Source: Paenibacillus amylolyticus (GTDB lineage Bacteria > Bacillota > Bacilli > Paenibacillales > Paenibacillaceae). From it: 64,000 nucleotides of DNA. Location: contig NZ_BCNV01000001.1 in NCBI RefSeq assembly GCF_001570725.1, positions 3,162,001-3,226,000 of the forward strand, written 5' to 3'. A program made the position numbers and the translations under genes. Below, in pieces: positions 20,584 to 29,998 of the stretch (position 1 is its first letter; each line of letters opens with the position of its first letter). The notes beneath the pieces were generated by a model. It was not told the DNA's origin. It did no database searches and was given only the letters and a program-made list of their open reading frames with translations.

Positions 20584-22842
20584 TTACATCGAGCCATGGA
20601 ACGTACGGTTGATGACATCCAACTGTTGTTCACGAGTCAATTTAATAAAGTTAACAGCATATCCGGATACCCGTACAGTCAGTTGCGGATAGTTTTCCGG
20701 GTGATCCATCGCATCAATCAATTGTTGACGATCAAATACGTTAACGTTCAGGTGATGAGCATTTTGACCGAAGTAACCATCCATCATGGCAGTCAGATTG
20801 GATTTACGTGTAGTCTCCTCTTTACCCAATGCTTTTGGCACGATGGAGAAGGTATTGGAAATACCGTCAAGACTGTGTTCATAAGGCAATTTGGCTACAG
20901 AGCCAAGGGATGCTAGTGCACCTTTTTTATCACGACCATGCATTGGGTTCGCACCTGGAGCAAATGGTTCACCTGCTTTACGACCATCCGGTGTAGTCCC
21001 TGTTTTCTTACCATATACCACGTTGGATGTGATCGTCAGCACAGATTGCGTTGGCACTGCGTTACGGTAAGCTTTGTGCTTGCGAATCATACCCATGAAG
21101 TTCTCAACCAGTTCAACAGCAATGCTGTCTACGCTGTCTTCATTGTTACCGTAACAAGGGAAGTCTCCTTCGATTTCGAAGTCAACAGCGATGCCTTGTT
21201 CGTTACGGATTGGTTTTACTTTGGCATATTTGATCGCACTCAGTGAGTCGGCTGTAACCGACAGACCAGCGATACCGCAAGCCATCGTACGTACAATGTC
21301 ACGGTCATGCAATGCCATTTCGATACGCTCATAACTGTATTTATCGTGCATGTAGTGAATGACGTTGAGGGTGTTCATATACAGCTTCGCGAGCCACTCC
21401 ATCATTGGTTTGAAGCGTTTCATAACCTCATTGTAATCCAGCACTTCACTTGTAATGGCAGGATACTCAGGTCCGACCTGTGCTCCGGATTTCTCGTCAC
21501 GACCACCGTTGATCGCATACAAGAGAGCTTTTGCCAAGTTGGCACGAGCGCCGAAGAATTGCATTTGTTTCCCGATCTTCATCGCCGATACACAGCAAGC
21601 AATACCGTAATCGTCACCGTAGATCGGACGCATCAGATCATCATTCTCATACTGGATTGAGCTGGTTTCAATGGATACTTTGCTGCAATAGTCTTTGAAA
21701 GCTTCTGGAAGTTTCGTGGACCAAAGTACAGTCAGGTTCGGCTCTGGTGCAGGACCCAAGTTGTGCAGTGTATGCAGGAAACGGAAGCTGTTTTTGGTTA
21801 CGCGTGTTTCACCATTTACAGACATACCACCGATGGACTCTGTTACCCATGTTGGATCTCCACTGAAGAGTTCGTTGTAATCTGGTGTACGCAGGAATTT
21901 GACGATCCGCAGTTTCATTACGAAATGATCAACCAATTCCTGTGCCTGTTCTTCAGACAGAATGCCTTCTTGCAGGTCACGTTCAATGTAGATATCCAGG
22001 AAAGAAGATACACGTCCCAGGGACATCGCGGCACCGTTCTGTTCTTTGATCGCAGCGAGATAACCGAAGTACAACCATTGGAACGCTTCTTTTGCTGTAG
22101 TCGCTGGCAAGGAAATATCGAACCCGTGCATCTCACCCAATTGCTTCAATTCTTGCAATGCACGAATCTGCTCAGACAATTCTTCCCGCAGACGAATGAC
22201 ATCTTCATCAATGACATCAACTTCGAGTGCATTCAATTCACCTTTTTTGTTACGAATCAGGAAGTCTACCCCGTACAAAGCTACACGACGATAGTCACCG
22301 ATGATCCGACCACGGCCGTAAGCATCTGGGAGACCTGTAATAATCCCTGCTTTACGCGCTGCACGCATGTCGGAAGTATAAGCATCGAATACACCCTGGT
22401 TATGTGTTTTGCGAATGTTCGTAAATATATCAATGACACCTTGAGGCAATTCGAAGCCGTATGCTTCACATGCATCAATCATCATCCGGATTCCGCCTGT
22501 TGGTTGAATGGAACGTTTGAACGGAGCATCGGTCTGAACGCCGACAATCTGCTCTTTGGTTTGATCCAGATAACCTGGTTGGTGAGAAACAATAGTCGCT
22601 GGTGTGTTTACATCAACGTCAAGGACACCGCCGTTATCCCGTTCTTTTTTGGTAAGATCAGATACGATTTCCCACAATTCTTTGGTATTCTGGGTTGCAC
22701 CTGCGAGGAACGCTTCATCGCCGTAATACGGAGACAAGTTGTTTGCCAGAAAATCATTCACATCTACGGATTTGGTCCATGTTCCTTTGGTAAAGTTTCT
22801 CCAGCCTGTTTGTTGTTTGACATCTTTTTCAATCACCGACAT
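20584..22842 (-). CDS. pflB: Formate C-acetyltransferase (pyruvate formate-lyase)
   Basis: Glycyl-radical enzyme converting pyruvate and CoA to acetyl-CoA and formate in anaerobic growth. The adjacent catalytic cysteines are in IACCVSAM. The radical glycine is in the C-terminal [12 protein letters not shown], and the end HGSM is typical. ATG 22842 (MSVIEKDV) has GTGGAGGG at the correct distance. 752 aa, standard length. Two FNR-type boxes lie upstream, one centred at about -41.5 from a predicted start. Confidence 0.97.
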   Translation of the reverse strand: MSVIEKDVKQQTGWRNFTKGTWTKSVDVNDFLANNLSPYYGDEAFLAGATQNTKELWEIVSDLTKKERDNGGVLDVDVNTPATIVSHQPGYLDQTKEQIVGVQTDAPFKRSIQPTGGIRMMIDACEAYGFELPQGVIDIFTNIRKTHNQGVFDAYTSDMRAARKAGIITGLPDAYGRGRIIGDYRRVALYGVDFLIRNKKGELNALEVDVIDEDVIRLREELSEQIRALQELKQLGEMHGFDISLPATTAKEAFQWLYFGYLAAIKEQNGAAMSLGRVSSFLDIYIERDLQEGILSEEQAQELVDHFVMKLRIVKFLRTPDYNELFSGDPTWVTESIGGMSVNGETRVTKNSFRFLHTLHNLGPAPEPNLTVLWSTKLPEAFKDYCSKVSIETSSIQYENDDLMRPIYGDDYGIACCVSAMKIGKQMQFFGARANLAKALLYAINGGRDEKSGAQVGPEYPAITSEVLDYNEVMKRFKPMMEWLAKLYMNTLNVIHYMHDKYSYERIEMALHDRDIVRTMACGIAGLSVTADSLSAIKYAKVKPIRNEQGIAVDFEIEGDFPCYGNNEDSVDSIAVELVENFMGMIRKHKAYRNAVPTQSVLTITSNVVYGKKTGTTPDGRKAGEPFAPGANPMHGRDKKGALASLGSVAKLPYEHSLDGISNTFSIVPKALGKEETTRKSNLTAMMDGYFGQNAHHLNVNVFDRQQLIDAMDHPENYPQLTVRVSGYAVNFIKLTREQQLDVINRTFHGSM

Positions 22843-22925
22843 CGTAATCCCTCCACTAATTTGGATTTCTGGACACATAACATATTGCTTCATTCGTAGC
22901 ATTGTGTGCCCAGAGCCGCGATTAA

Positions 22926-22941
22926 TGTGAATTGTTTCACA
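22926..22941 (-). promoter_or_regulatory. FNR/CRP-type box in the pflB leader
   Basis: TGTGA-ATTGTT-TCACA, a perfect FNR palindrome about 85-100 bp before the pflB start codon. It would lie downstream of the main predicted transcription start, so it may serve a second promoter or modulate the first. Confidence 0.7.
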
Positions 22942-23036
22942 TAAAACCGGAACATGTTCTCTCTACTTGGGAACCGGAACCGCGGGATGAATGTTTTTCT
23001 TACATTTTCAGTATACGACTTGGCACTTTCATCATC

Positions 23037-23052
23037 TGTGATTTTTATCACA
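23037..23052 (-). promoter_or_regulatory. FNR box of the main pflB promoter
   Basis: TGTGA-TTTTTA-TCACA. A minus-strand TATACT (23015-23010) puts the start near 23003, so the box is centred at about -41.5, the position for class II activation by FNR. Confidence 0.75.
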
Positions 23053-23104
23053 AAGTCAGTGAACTAACTCACTCCACCTGTGCTGTGTCCCATTGAACCC
23101 TGTA

Positions 23105-23446
23105 AATTCACACTTAGCCACTGCGCGGGCAGAACAACTTCCGATCGCTGTTCATTATTTAAATTTACTGAAAAAGCGAATGAACCATAGATGATGTACA
23201 CTGGCCACTACAAGGAGAGAATAACCTTCCGATCGCTGTTATCCCCGGATTTTTTGATTCACTTTTTCAAAGGTGAAAATCCGTTGATAAAGGCGACCGC
23301 TCCGCTTCTTCAGGTTTTTTCTCTCCTCTCCGTTATCGTGTACATAGGTAGTTCAACTGATAAACCAATAAAATTCAAAATTTACTTCAAAGGCGAACGC
23401 TCCGCTTCTTCAGTTTTTTCTGCCCTCTCCGTTATTGTGTGAACAT
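23105..23446. repeat. Dispersed long-hairpin repeat, copy 2 (outer, split by another copy)
   Basis: Left arm: TTCACAC (23107-23113), GGGCAGAA (23127-23134) and the conserved TTCCGATCGCTG. Right arm: GGCGAACGCTCCGCTTC (from 23392), TTCTGCCC (23418-23425), GTGTGAA (23437-23443). The two arms are exactly complementary although about 160 bp of another complete copy lie between them. Confidence 0.7.
23193..23356. repeat. Dispersed long-hairpin repeat, copy 3 (inner, nested)
   Basis: GTACAC (23196-23201) pairs with GTGTAC (23338-23343), GGAGAGAA (23214-23221) with TTCTCTCC (23319-23326), and the CCCCGGATTTT region with AAAATCCG. Internal CCTTCCGATCGCTGTTATC matches copy 1. It lies entirely inside copy 2. 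Confidence 0.78.
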
Positions 23447-23544
23447 CTGGCTCAAACGGCCACATCACGAATTCCGTGCCACCTCTTTAGAACCCTTTTG
23501 CTCCTCTATGCTCGGAGCAAAACAAATCTTAGAATAATTCCTGA

Positions 23545-23595
23545 AAACAGATGCTCGCTCTTCTGTTTTTCTGCCCTTTTCTTTATTGTGTGAAA
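23545..23595. repeat. Orphan right arm of the hairpin repeat
   Basis: CGCTCTTCTGTTTTTCTGCC followed by GTGTGAA repeats the right arm of copy 2 without its own left arm. Together with copies 2 and 3 it makes 22843-23667 a mosaic of these elements; no gene is seen there. Confidence 0.55.
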
Positions 23596-23667
23596 GACGG
23601 CAATCGGGGCTCCCCTCTCGGGGAACCCTGATCTCTTTTGCCGTAAGGCACGCTTCGTTCTGATTCG

Positions 23668-26280
23668 TTATTCAAACTTTCCGTAGAAAGCGTTGCGGTA
23701 TACATCAGCCAGTTCAGTTACCAGCGGCAACTTCGGATTGGCGGTTGTACATTGGTCTTCGAAGGCACGGTCAGCCAGATAATCTACATGTGCTTCAAAG
23801 TCTTTAGCATCAAATCCGATCTCTTGGAACGATTCTTCAATGCCCAGTGTTTTGTTCAGGTTACGGATGGCATTGATAAGACTGGTTACGCCTTCTTCTG
23901 TCGTACGTGCAGGCAATCCCAAGATACGGGCAATTTCGGCATACCGCTCATCCGCTACAAAGTGCGAATATTTCGGGAACGATGCGAATTTGGTCGGTTT
24001 TTTCGCGTTGTAACGAATGACGTGTGGCATCAGAATGGCATTAGTGCGTCCGTGTGCGGTGTGGTACTGACCGCCCCATTTGTGCGCCAAGCTGTGGTTA
24101 ATGCCCAGGAATGCGTTGGCAAATGCCATACCGGCAATTGTGGAAGCATTATGCATTTTCTCACGTGCCAGTTTGTCGCCTTGCAGTGCCGATTGCTCCA
24201 GGTATTGGAACACCAGTTGAATGGCTTTGATCGCAAGTCCATCTGTGTAATCATTTGCCATAACAGACACATATGCTTCAATCGCATGCGTCAGTACGTC
24301 CATACCTGTATCCGCAACCGCCGTTTTAGGCAGGGAGTATACGAATTCCGGATCGACAATCGCTACGTCTGGTGTCAGCTCATAGTCGGCCAATGGATAT
24401 TTGGTGTTACCTTGATTTTTATCTGTAATAACAGCGAACGATGTCACTTCAGAACCTGTACCCGATGTTGTTGGGATCGCTACAAATTTCGCTTTTACAC
24501 CGAGACGTGGATATTTGTAGATCCGTTTGCGGATATCCATGAATTTCTGTTTCAGGTCATTGAAGTCCGTGTCCGGATATTCATAGAACAACCACATGGC
24601 TTTGGCAGCATCCATCGGTGATCCACCGCCAAGTGCGATAATGCAGTCCGGTTGGAAACGGCGCATCATTTCTGTTCCGCGATCTACCGTCGTTGTGGAC
24701 GGATCGGGCTCTACATCGGAGAATACTTCGATCGCTACCGGCATTTGACGTTGACGCAGATAGTGCTCTACTTTTTCCACATATCCAAGCTTCACCATCA
24801 TCGCATCCGTAATAATCGCCACACGTGTGATGTCAGGCATTTTTGCAAGGTACTGTGTTGCCCCTTTTTCGAAGTAGACTTTGTTCGGCACTTTGAACCA
24901 TTGCATATTCACGGTACGGCGAGCCACCCTTTTCACATTGATTAAGTTCACAGCGGTTACGTTGGAAGAAGTCGAGTTACGTCCGTATGATCCGCACCCC
25001 AGTGTCAATGATGGCATATTCGTGTTGTAGATATCCCCGATGGCACCGTGTGTGGATGGTGAGTTCACAATAATCCGTCCAGTTTGCAGACGATCTGCGA
25101 ATTTGTCGATCACTTCTTCATTCGTTGAGTGAATAACCGAGGAGTGACCCATGCCGCCAAAAGCAACCACTTCTGCCGCACGCTCAATGCCCTCTGCTGC
25201 CGTTTTGACTTTGTAACAAGCCAGTACCGGGCTTAATTTCTCAGCCGACAATGGGAATTTCGTACCTACCCCTTCAATCTCGGCCACGAGAATTTTGGTG
25301 CCTGCTGGAACCTCAATGCCGCACAACTTCGCAATGCTCACCGCAGATTGACCAACAATCGCCGGGTTCACCGCACATTTCTCGGCATTAATCGCACCTG
25401 CTGTCAATTTTGCTGCTTCATCTTTGTTAACAAAGTAACAGCCGTTCGCAATCATTTTTTTCTTCACTTGATCAAAGATCGGTTCTTCAATGATTACTGC
25501 TTGCTCAGAAGCACAGATCATGCCGTTATCGAAGGATTTCGACAGGATCAAATCCGTCACTGCCTGATTGATATCCGCGCTTTTCTCGATAAAACAAGGT
25601 ACGTTACCCGGTCCTACGCCCAGTGCAGGTTTACCACAGCTGTACGCTGCACGTACCATGCCTGATCCGCCTGTTGCCAGAATGAGAGCTACATCATTGT
25701 GATTCATCAGTTCGTTCGTACGATCCATGGAAGGATCATCAATCCACTGAATACAATCTGCTGGTGCACCATGTTTCACAGCCGCTTCCAGCAGGATCTT
25801 AGCAGCTTCGCGGCTACAATTCTGTGCAGATGGGTGGAAACCAAAGATGATTGGGTTACGCGTCTTGATGGAGATCAGTGCTTTAAACATCGTCGTTGAT
25901 GTCGGATTGGTTACTGGTGTAATACCCATGATGATGCCGACTGGCTCCGCAATTTTCTGGAAGCTTTCGTACTCGTTATCTTCAATCACACCTACGGTTT
26001 TGTCATACTTGATGCTGTGGTACACATATTCTGTTGCAAATATATTTTTGGTAATTTTATCCTCATACACTCCGCGACCTGTTTCTTCTACAGCCATCTT
26101 GGCAAGCATCATGTGTTTATCCAGACCCGCAAGCGCCATTGCTTGCACAATCCGGTCAATCTGCTTCTGGTCCATCTTCATGAATGCGGCGTGTGCTTTA
26201 TTCGCTTTGTCGATTAACGTTTGAATATACTGACCTGCTGTCGGTTCTTTTGCTGGGGCGACTTCGTTCTTTACAGCCAT
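23668..26280 (-). CDS. adhE: Bifunctional acetaldehyde-CoA / alcohol dehydrogenase
   Basis: 870-aa fermentative enzyme reducing acetyl-CoA to acetaldehyde and then ethanol, regenerating NAD. The N-terminal aldehyde dehydrogenase half (about 1-440) has the catalytic cysteine region [14 protein letters not shown]. The C-terminal iron-dependent alcohol dehydrogenase half (about 450-870) has [13 protein letters not shown] and the metal-binding histidines in [23 protein letters not shown] 26280 is preceded by TTAGGAGG at 9 nt. It is preceded by an FNR box and partners pflB in mixed-acid/ethanol fermentation. Confidence 0.96.
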   Translation of the reverse strand: MAVKNEVAPAKEPTAGQYIQTLIDKANKAHAAFMKMDQKQIDRIVQAMALAGLDKHMMLAKMAVEETGRGVYEDKITKNIFATEYVYHSIKYDKTVGVIEDNEYESFQKIAEPVGIIMGITPVTNPTSTTMFKALISIKTRNPIIFGFHPSAQNCSREAAKILLEAAVKHGAPADCIQWIDDPSMDRTNELMNHNDVALILATGGSGMVRAAYSCGKPALGVGPGNVPCFIEKSADINQAVTDLILSKSFDNGMICASEQAVIIEEPIFDQVKKKMIANGCYFVNKDEAAKLTAGAINAEKCAVNPAIVGQSAVSIAKLCGIEVPAGTKILVAEIEGVGTKFPLSAEKLSPVLACYKVKTAAEGIERAAEVVAFGGMGHSSVIHSTNEEVIDKFADRLQTGRIIVNSPSTHGAIGDIYNTNMPSLTLGCGSYGRNSTSSNVTAVNLINVKRVARRTVNMQWFKVPNKVYFEKGATQYLAKMPDITRVAIITDAMMVKLGYVEKVEHYLRQRQMPVAIEVFSDVEPDPSTTTVDRGTEMMRRFQPDCIIALGGGSPMDAAKAMWLFYEYPDTDFNDLKQKFMDIRKRIYKYPRLGVKAKFVAIPTTSGTGSEVTSFAVITDKNQGNTKYPLADYELTPDVAIVDPEFVYSLPKTAVADTGMDVLTHAIEAYVSVMANDYTDGLAIKAIQLVFQYLEQSALQGDKLAREKMHNASTIAGMAFANAFLGINHSLAHKWGGQYHTAHGRTNAILMPHVIRYNAKKPTKFASFPKYSHFVADERYAEIARILGLPARTTEEGVTSLINAIRNLNKTLGIEESFQEIGFDAKDFEAHVDYLADRAFEDQCTTANPKLPLVTELADVYRNAFYGKFE

Positions 26281-26361
26281 CTCCCTCATCCTCCTAAAGG
26301 TTCGTATTAGTTTGTCTCTCTCGTTTACATTCACATCGTACCATAGCCAAAAACGTAATCA

Positions 26362-26377
26362 TGTGATTTTTTTCACA
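26362..26377 (-). promoter_or_regulatory. FNR box before adhE
   Basis: TGTGA-TTTTTT-TCACA. With a minus-strand -10 candidate TACGAT (26340-26335), the box is centred at about -41.5 from a start near 26328, as at pflB. The site also resembles a Rex operator (TTGTGA...TCACA), so redox control by Rex is an alternative. Confidence 0.7.
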
Positions 26378-26414
26378 AAGTATAACAAATTTAAATTTAG
26401 TTTTGTAATGTCCG

Positions 26415-26443
26415 CTAACAAGTTGATTTCCACTTCCTATAAT
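26415..26443 (+). promoter_or_regulatory. Candidate promoter of fnr
   Basis: CTAACA (26415-26420), 17 nt spacer, TATAAT (26438-26443). It would give a leader of about 260 nt before the fnr ATG. Confidence 0.5.
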
Positions 26444-26480
26444 AAGTGTAGTGCTATCGAACACATCCTTCCCTACTAAA

Positions 26481-26496
26481 AGTGAATTTAATCACA
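26481..26496 (+). promoter_or_regulatory. FNR-like box in the fnr leader
   Basis: AGTGA-ATTTAA-TCACA, one mismatch from the FNR palindrome. Lying downstream of the candidate promoter, it would suit negative autoregulation. The rest of the leader (26497-26712) is GC-richer and can form hairpins (GGACG...CGTCC); no known riboswitch was recognised. Confidence 0.5.
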
Positions 26497-26712
26497 ATGT
26501 TTGGAATTTCGCCATTTTTGATGCCTTCCCATGCCCCCCAAAAGGTAAGTTTAGGTATATACTGAACTTAAAAATTGAACCACCGCAATTTGTACCGTCC
26601 TTCCTCCCGGCCGAGATGACCCTGATCAGGACGGCAACGGTTTGCGGCGAACCTCGGAGGCTACTGCAAGCTACAGAAGGTCGTCCGATGGACATAAAGG
26701 GGAGATAGACTT

Positions 26713-27429
26713 ATGAGAGAACTAACGACTGTACTGGAAAAACGCGGCAATACCAACTGTTTCTCGGAAGCGAATTTCAACCATCTGCTGGTTACAATGA
26801 AAGATAGAACCTATCCTGAAGGTACCCATCTGTACTGGGAAGGAGACGTCTCTGACAAACTTTATTATATGAAACGGGGTCGTGCCCAGATCACCAAATC
26901 AACGGATGAAGGCAAAGAACTGATCATGTACATGTATCAGTCCGGTGACATGATTGGGCAGGCTGATCCCTTCTTCGGCTCTAAACACAGCTTTTCAGCG
27001 GAAGTACTGGAAGACAGTGAAATTGGTGTACTGGAACACAAAGACCTGGAAATGCTGATATGCCAGCATTGTGACTTTGCGATCGACTTTATGAAATGGA
27101 TGGGCATCCATCACCGGCTGACACAGACCAAGTTCCGGGACCTCATGTTATATGGCAAACCGGGTGCGCTCTGTTCTACCCTCATTCGGTTGTCGAATTC
27201 GTATGGTGAGGCTCATGGAGAGCATGTCATTATTCACAAAAAAATTACCCACACGGATCTGTCTAATATGATTGGAGCCACCCGTGAAAGTGTAAACCGC
27301 ATGTTAAGCGATCTTCGTAAGAAAGATGCGATTGAATATGACAATGGCATGATCGTCATCAAAGATCTGAAGATGCTGCAAGGCATCTGTCACTGTGAAC
27401 TTTGCCCGAATGAGATCTGTCGTATTTGA
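26713..27429 (+). CDS. fnr: Anaerobic regulator Fnr (Crp/Fnr family, C-terminal Fe-S cluster)
   Basis: 238-aa transcription factor with an N-terminal cyclic-nucleotide-type beta-roll (EGTHLYWEGDVSDKLYYMKR) and a C-terminal Crp winged helix (THTDLSNMIGATRESVNRML). A cysteine cluster at the extreme C terminus reads CHCELCPNEIC. The CX2CX4C spacing and terminal position match Bacillus-type Fnr, where a 4Fe-4S cluster is bound there, unlike the N-terminal cluster of E. coli FNR. It should activate pflB-pflA and adhE at the TGTGA-N6-TCACA boxes when oxygen is absent. ATG 26713 follows AAGGGGAG. Confidence 0.93.
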   Translation: MRELTTVLEKRGNTNCFSEANFNHLLVTMKDRTYPEGTHLYWEGDVSDKLYYMKRGRAQITKSTDEGKELIMYMYQSGDMIGQADPFFGSKHSFSAEVLEDSEIGVLEHKDLEMLICQHCDFAIDFMKWMGIHHRLTQTKFRDLMLYGKPGALCSTLIRLSNSYGEAHGEHVIIHKKITHTDLSNMIGATRESVNRMLSDLRKKDAIEYDNGMIVIKDLKMLQGICHCELCPNEICRI

Positions 27430-27480
27430 AGTACGATTGTGCTAATAAGGTGTTGCTTGCAAAACAATTTCATCAATGAA

Positions 27481-27518
27481 AAAAGCCCAGTTCTCTAAAT
27501 AGAGATTGGGCTTCTTTG
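27481..27518. terminator. Bidirectional terminator between fnr and a lipoprotein gene
   Basis: Stem AAGCCCAGTTCTCT / AGAGATTGGGCTT between convergent genes, with A-rich and T-rich flanks. Confidence 0.8.
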
Positions 27519-27523
27519 TATGC

Positions 27524-28237
27524 TTACGATGCATTGGTCAATTCAAGCTTTACCGCATCACGTGGATTTAATTTCATATCCAAACCGTTTTCCATTAATT
27601 CCTTGTCATTCACCATAATGACCCACCGCTGATTCATACGGGGTGTCACATTCTCGACCGAAACGACGAATTTGTTGTTCTCCGACATTCTCACAATCCC
27701 GCTGGACTTCAGTACATCGCGAACTGTACATTCCTGAACATAGACTCCAGCATATTGACGATTAAGAGTTGGCATAATGTTTCCACCGCTCACCTTGAGT
27801 AACGTTGTCTGATATGCAACGCCATCCCCCCCACTGTCAGCGGCTTTCACGTAAATGATCACTTCATCTTTGGCATGAAGCTCCATGTCCCAATCTTCCT
27901 GTTCAATATCCTTGCCATTCAACTTCACAGCCCAGCTCAGCGAAGAATCGAGAGAAACTTCACCCACGGATTGAATCCGTTTGCCATCCGCCGTAAAATC
28001 AACGAGTCCGCTATTGAGTAATGCTTTTTTGAGTGTCAAACCCTCACTAAAATCTCGCTTAATGGACTTCGTTGCATCAGGCAAGAATGTACTGCCATCT
28101 ACAGCCACTGTAATCGTATTCGCTGTTTCCGTCTCTTTGACAATTGGCTGCTCTGAAGGCTGCGTCTCACTACATCCAGCCAAGATCGCCAGAATGAGCA
28201 AACATACACCTATGTAACCGGGGATTTTCTTCTTCAT
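27524..28237 (-). CDS. Lipoprotein with two beta-grasp-like repeats (DUF4430-like)
   Basis: 237-aa predicted lipoprotein: signal MKKKIPGYIGVCLLILAILA with lipobox LAGC. Two related modules of about 95 residues follow. The first has TLKKALLNSGLVDFTADGKRI then SWAVKLNGKDIEQEDWDMEL. The second has TVRDVLKSSGIVRMSENNKF then RWVIMVNDKELMENGLDMKL. This internal duplication resembles the DUF4430/transcobalamin-C type fold; the family name is from memory. ATG 28237 is chosen for its signal peptide and upstream GGTGG; the frame is open to 28477. Function unknown; extracellular, membrane-anchored. Confidence 0.65.
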   Translation of the reverse strand: MKKKIPGYIGVCLLILAILAGCSETQPSEQPIVKETETANTITVAVDGSTFLPDATKSIKRDFSEGLTLKKALLNSGLVDFTADGKRIQSVGEVSLDSSLSWAVKLNGKDIEQEDWDMELHAKDEVIIYVKAADSGGDGVAYQTTLLKVSGGNIMPTLNRQYAGVYVQECTVRDVLKSSGIVRMSENNKFVVSVENVTPRMNQRWVIMVNDKELMENGLDMKLNPRDAVKLELTNAS

Positions 28238-28370
28238 GTAGGTAACACCACCCTGCGTAAAATCATTCACCCTGTTGTCCATAACCTCTATTATGGCACA
28301 ACACTCAACAAAAAAAAGTGTCAAACCCGTTACTTTTATCGCGCGCGCCCTCCAGAGAGGACTGGTACAA

Positions 28371-28397
28371 CAAAGAGAGCCTGCACACAGGCTCTCC
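28371..28397 (-). terminator. Terminator-like hairpin after the 28.4-29.2 kb gene
   Basis: GAGAGCCTG / CAGGCTCTC stem followed on the minus strand by TTTGTTG. Confidence 0.6.
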
Positions 28398-28433
28398 AAT
28401 CTGAATCCGTTTTCTGTTCTAGTGTTTGCTTTG

Positions 28434-29165
28434 TTATTGGACACATGCCTGCATGTATGTCCGTCCTCCATCTCCATCTTTCAGATATGGATTGAGCCCG
28501 AAGAACTGTTCCTCCGATACATATACGCCTGTCAGCAATCGGCCTTCAAGCAATCCACCGTCCACCTTTACGCAGCATGAAGGTGCGTCTACATACTCCT
28601 GGTATAACGGAATCTGACCATATTGTTGATGTACCTTGAATACCTTCCCTTGCTCATGCAAGGGGCGTTCCGAGAAATAGGTAGGCACAATATAACGGGC
28701 AATGACATCCAGTTCCTGCACGCTATAGAAGGGTTCATCGCCAAGCCATGGTGCAAACATCCGAATCTTCTCATATTGAGACCAGACAACCGCCTGAATC
28801 AGCATTTCTGCCTGAACCAACCGACCTTCTCCCACATCCAGCACCAATCGCTTTCCATGGATGGTTTCCTCCATCTGAGACATCGCCGAATCAGGTTGAC
28901 TCATTTCACATCCGATACACTTCCAGCCTCTGGACGTTTGAATCCATTTTTGCAGCACCGCCGGAGCCAATCTCGGACCATCGTTGTTCACAGAATGCGT
29001 ATTCACTTCGGTAAAATCATCTTTAACCGAACGCGAATATACTGTGCGCTTAAACAACTCCGCAGCTTTTTTGTAGATTAGATGGACCTGAATGGATGCG
29101 CTCTCAAGTTCTGCAATATCTTTCTTGCCGTAGCGTACTTCACGGGATAAGCTTTCTTCTCTCAT
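28434..29165 (-). CDS. Conserved hypothetical protein with a CxxC motif
   Basis: 243-aa soluble protein with no signal or membrane segment. Visible features are a single CxxC pair in RGWKCIGCEMSQ (about residue 83), a conserved-looking centre (GKRLVLDVGEGRLVQAEMLI) and two adjacent cysteines (DAPSCCVKVD). I do not recognise the family. ATG 29165 (MREESLSREVRYG) is preceded by AAGGAGG at 10-11 nt. It is monocistronic between a lipoprotein gene and an HxlR regulator. The CxxC could bind zinc, but no function is proposed. Confidence 0.6.
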   Translation of the reverse strand: MREESLSREVRYGKKDIAELESASIQVHLIYKKAAELFKRTVYSRSVKDDFTEVNTHSVNNDGPRLAPAVLQKWIQTSRGWKCIGCEMSQPDSAMSQMEETIHGKRLVLDVGEGRLVQAEMLIQAVVWSQYEKIRMFAPWLGDEPFYSVQELDVIARYIVPTYFSERPLHEQGKVFKVHQQYGQIPLYQEYVDAPSCCVKVDGGLLEGRLLTGVYVSEEQFFGLNPYLKDGDGGRTYMQACVQ

Positions 29166-29284
29166 GACAAGTGGGCCTCCTTCGCTCCGGCCGTCTGCGG
29201 CCATTTTCTATAGATTATACTACAACTCATGACAACATGTGCACAGCCCCAGAGAAAAACGCCGATCCACGTTATACTTAAGAC

Positions 29285-29316
29285 AAAAACCCCTGATTTC
29301 CACAGAAATTAGGGGT
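29285..29316 (-). terminator. Terminator of the HxlR gene
   Basis: ACCCCTGATTTC / GAAATTAGGGGT stem, followed on the minus strand by TTTTTG. Confidence 0.75.
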
Positions 29317-29358
29317 CTATGTCATTCATGCAACCAAGTGGGTGCTGTTGCTTATACG

Positions 29359-29676
29359 CTAGTCAACCCACTTCTCAGCCCAATCCTGAATTTGATTCAT
29401 AACAGGCTGGAGCGCTCTACCTTTGTCCGTCAGTTCATATTCAATACGAACCGGCGTCTCGGGATAGACGTGACGAACCAGAATACCTTCACTCTCCAGA
29501 TCCTTCATCCGTTCGGACAACATCTTGTCACTCATGGACGGAATCAGATTGGAGATATCCTTGAATCGCTTCGAACCACTCATCAACGTTTGAATAATTA
29601 AACCATTCCAGCGCTTGCCCAAAAAAGAAAACGCCGTTTCAAAACGCGGACACATCCGCAAGTCTTGACCTTCCAC
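29359..29676 (-). CDS. HxlR-family transcriptional regulator
   Basis: About 105-aa winged-helix regulator with the family pattern CPRFETAFSFLGKRWNGLII, LMSGSKRFKDISNLIPSMSD, KMLSERMKDLESEGILVRHV and ELTDKGRALQPVM. The N-terminal cysteine (MCP) is the usual redox or electrophile-sensing residue. I prefer the GTG at 29676 because GAGG lies 8 nt before it; the frame opens from 29700. Its target is unknown. Confidence 0.88.
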   Translation of the reverse strand: MEGQDLRMCPRFETAFSFLGKRWNGLIIQTLMSGSKRFKDISNLIPSMSDKMLSERMKDLESEGILVRHVYPETPVRIEYELTDKGRALQPVMNQIQDWAEKWVD

Positions 29677-29887
29677 ATTAATCACCTCTTTAGAGATCAC
29701 TCAACTTACATTTTGTTAGTATATTTCATAATAACATATTTAAGCTTCAAAGAAAACGTCTGCAACTAAAAAGTTTAAATTTTAGAAGCATAACATGCAA
29801 AATGGATCATACATCCCAGTATACATTACACGGTGCGTCGTAACCATGGGAAATATCGTATAACTTCCCCATAGTACTATCTTACCC
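29677..29887. other. Non-coding gap, nothing recognised
   Basis: AT-rich upstream region of the HxlR gene with no supported gene. Confidence 0.5.
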
Positions 29888-29937
29888 AAAAAGAACCCAA
29901 CTGCCACAGTCATTATTGACTTGGAGAAGGGTTCCTT
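29888..29937 (-). terminator. Terminator of the ThuA/isomerase/dehydrogenase cluster
   Basis: Long stem AAGGAACCC...AAGTCAATAATGACT...GGGTTCTT, followed on the minus strand by TTTTGGG. Confidence 0.7.
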
Positions 29938-29955
29938 CGTATACATTATCCGTAT

Positions 29956-29998
29956 AAGTTCAACTAAAGCATATTTACACTACCACTACGACGGATAA
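29956..29998. repeat. Truncated left arm of the dispersed hairpin repeat
   Basis: AGTTCAACT...ATTTACACTACCACT matches the left end of copy 1 but stops at the ThuA stop codon, with no right arm. Possibly a decayed copy. Confidence 0.4.

Noticed and set aside
21763..22899. 378-codon plus-strand frame opposite pflB
   Set aside because: It is the mirror of a highly conserved enzyme gene; it has no ribosome site and odd Cys/Phe/Trp-rich composition.
23100..23600. Repeated arms considered as a CRISPR array
   Set aside because: Repeats are long, inverted and irregularly spaced, and fold into hairpins; no regular spacers and no cas genes.
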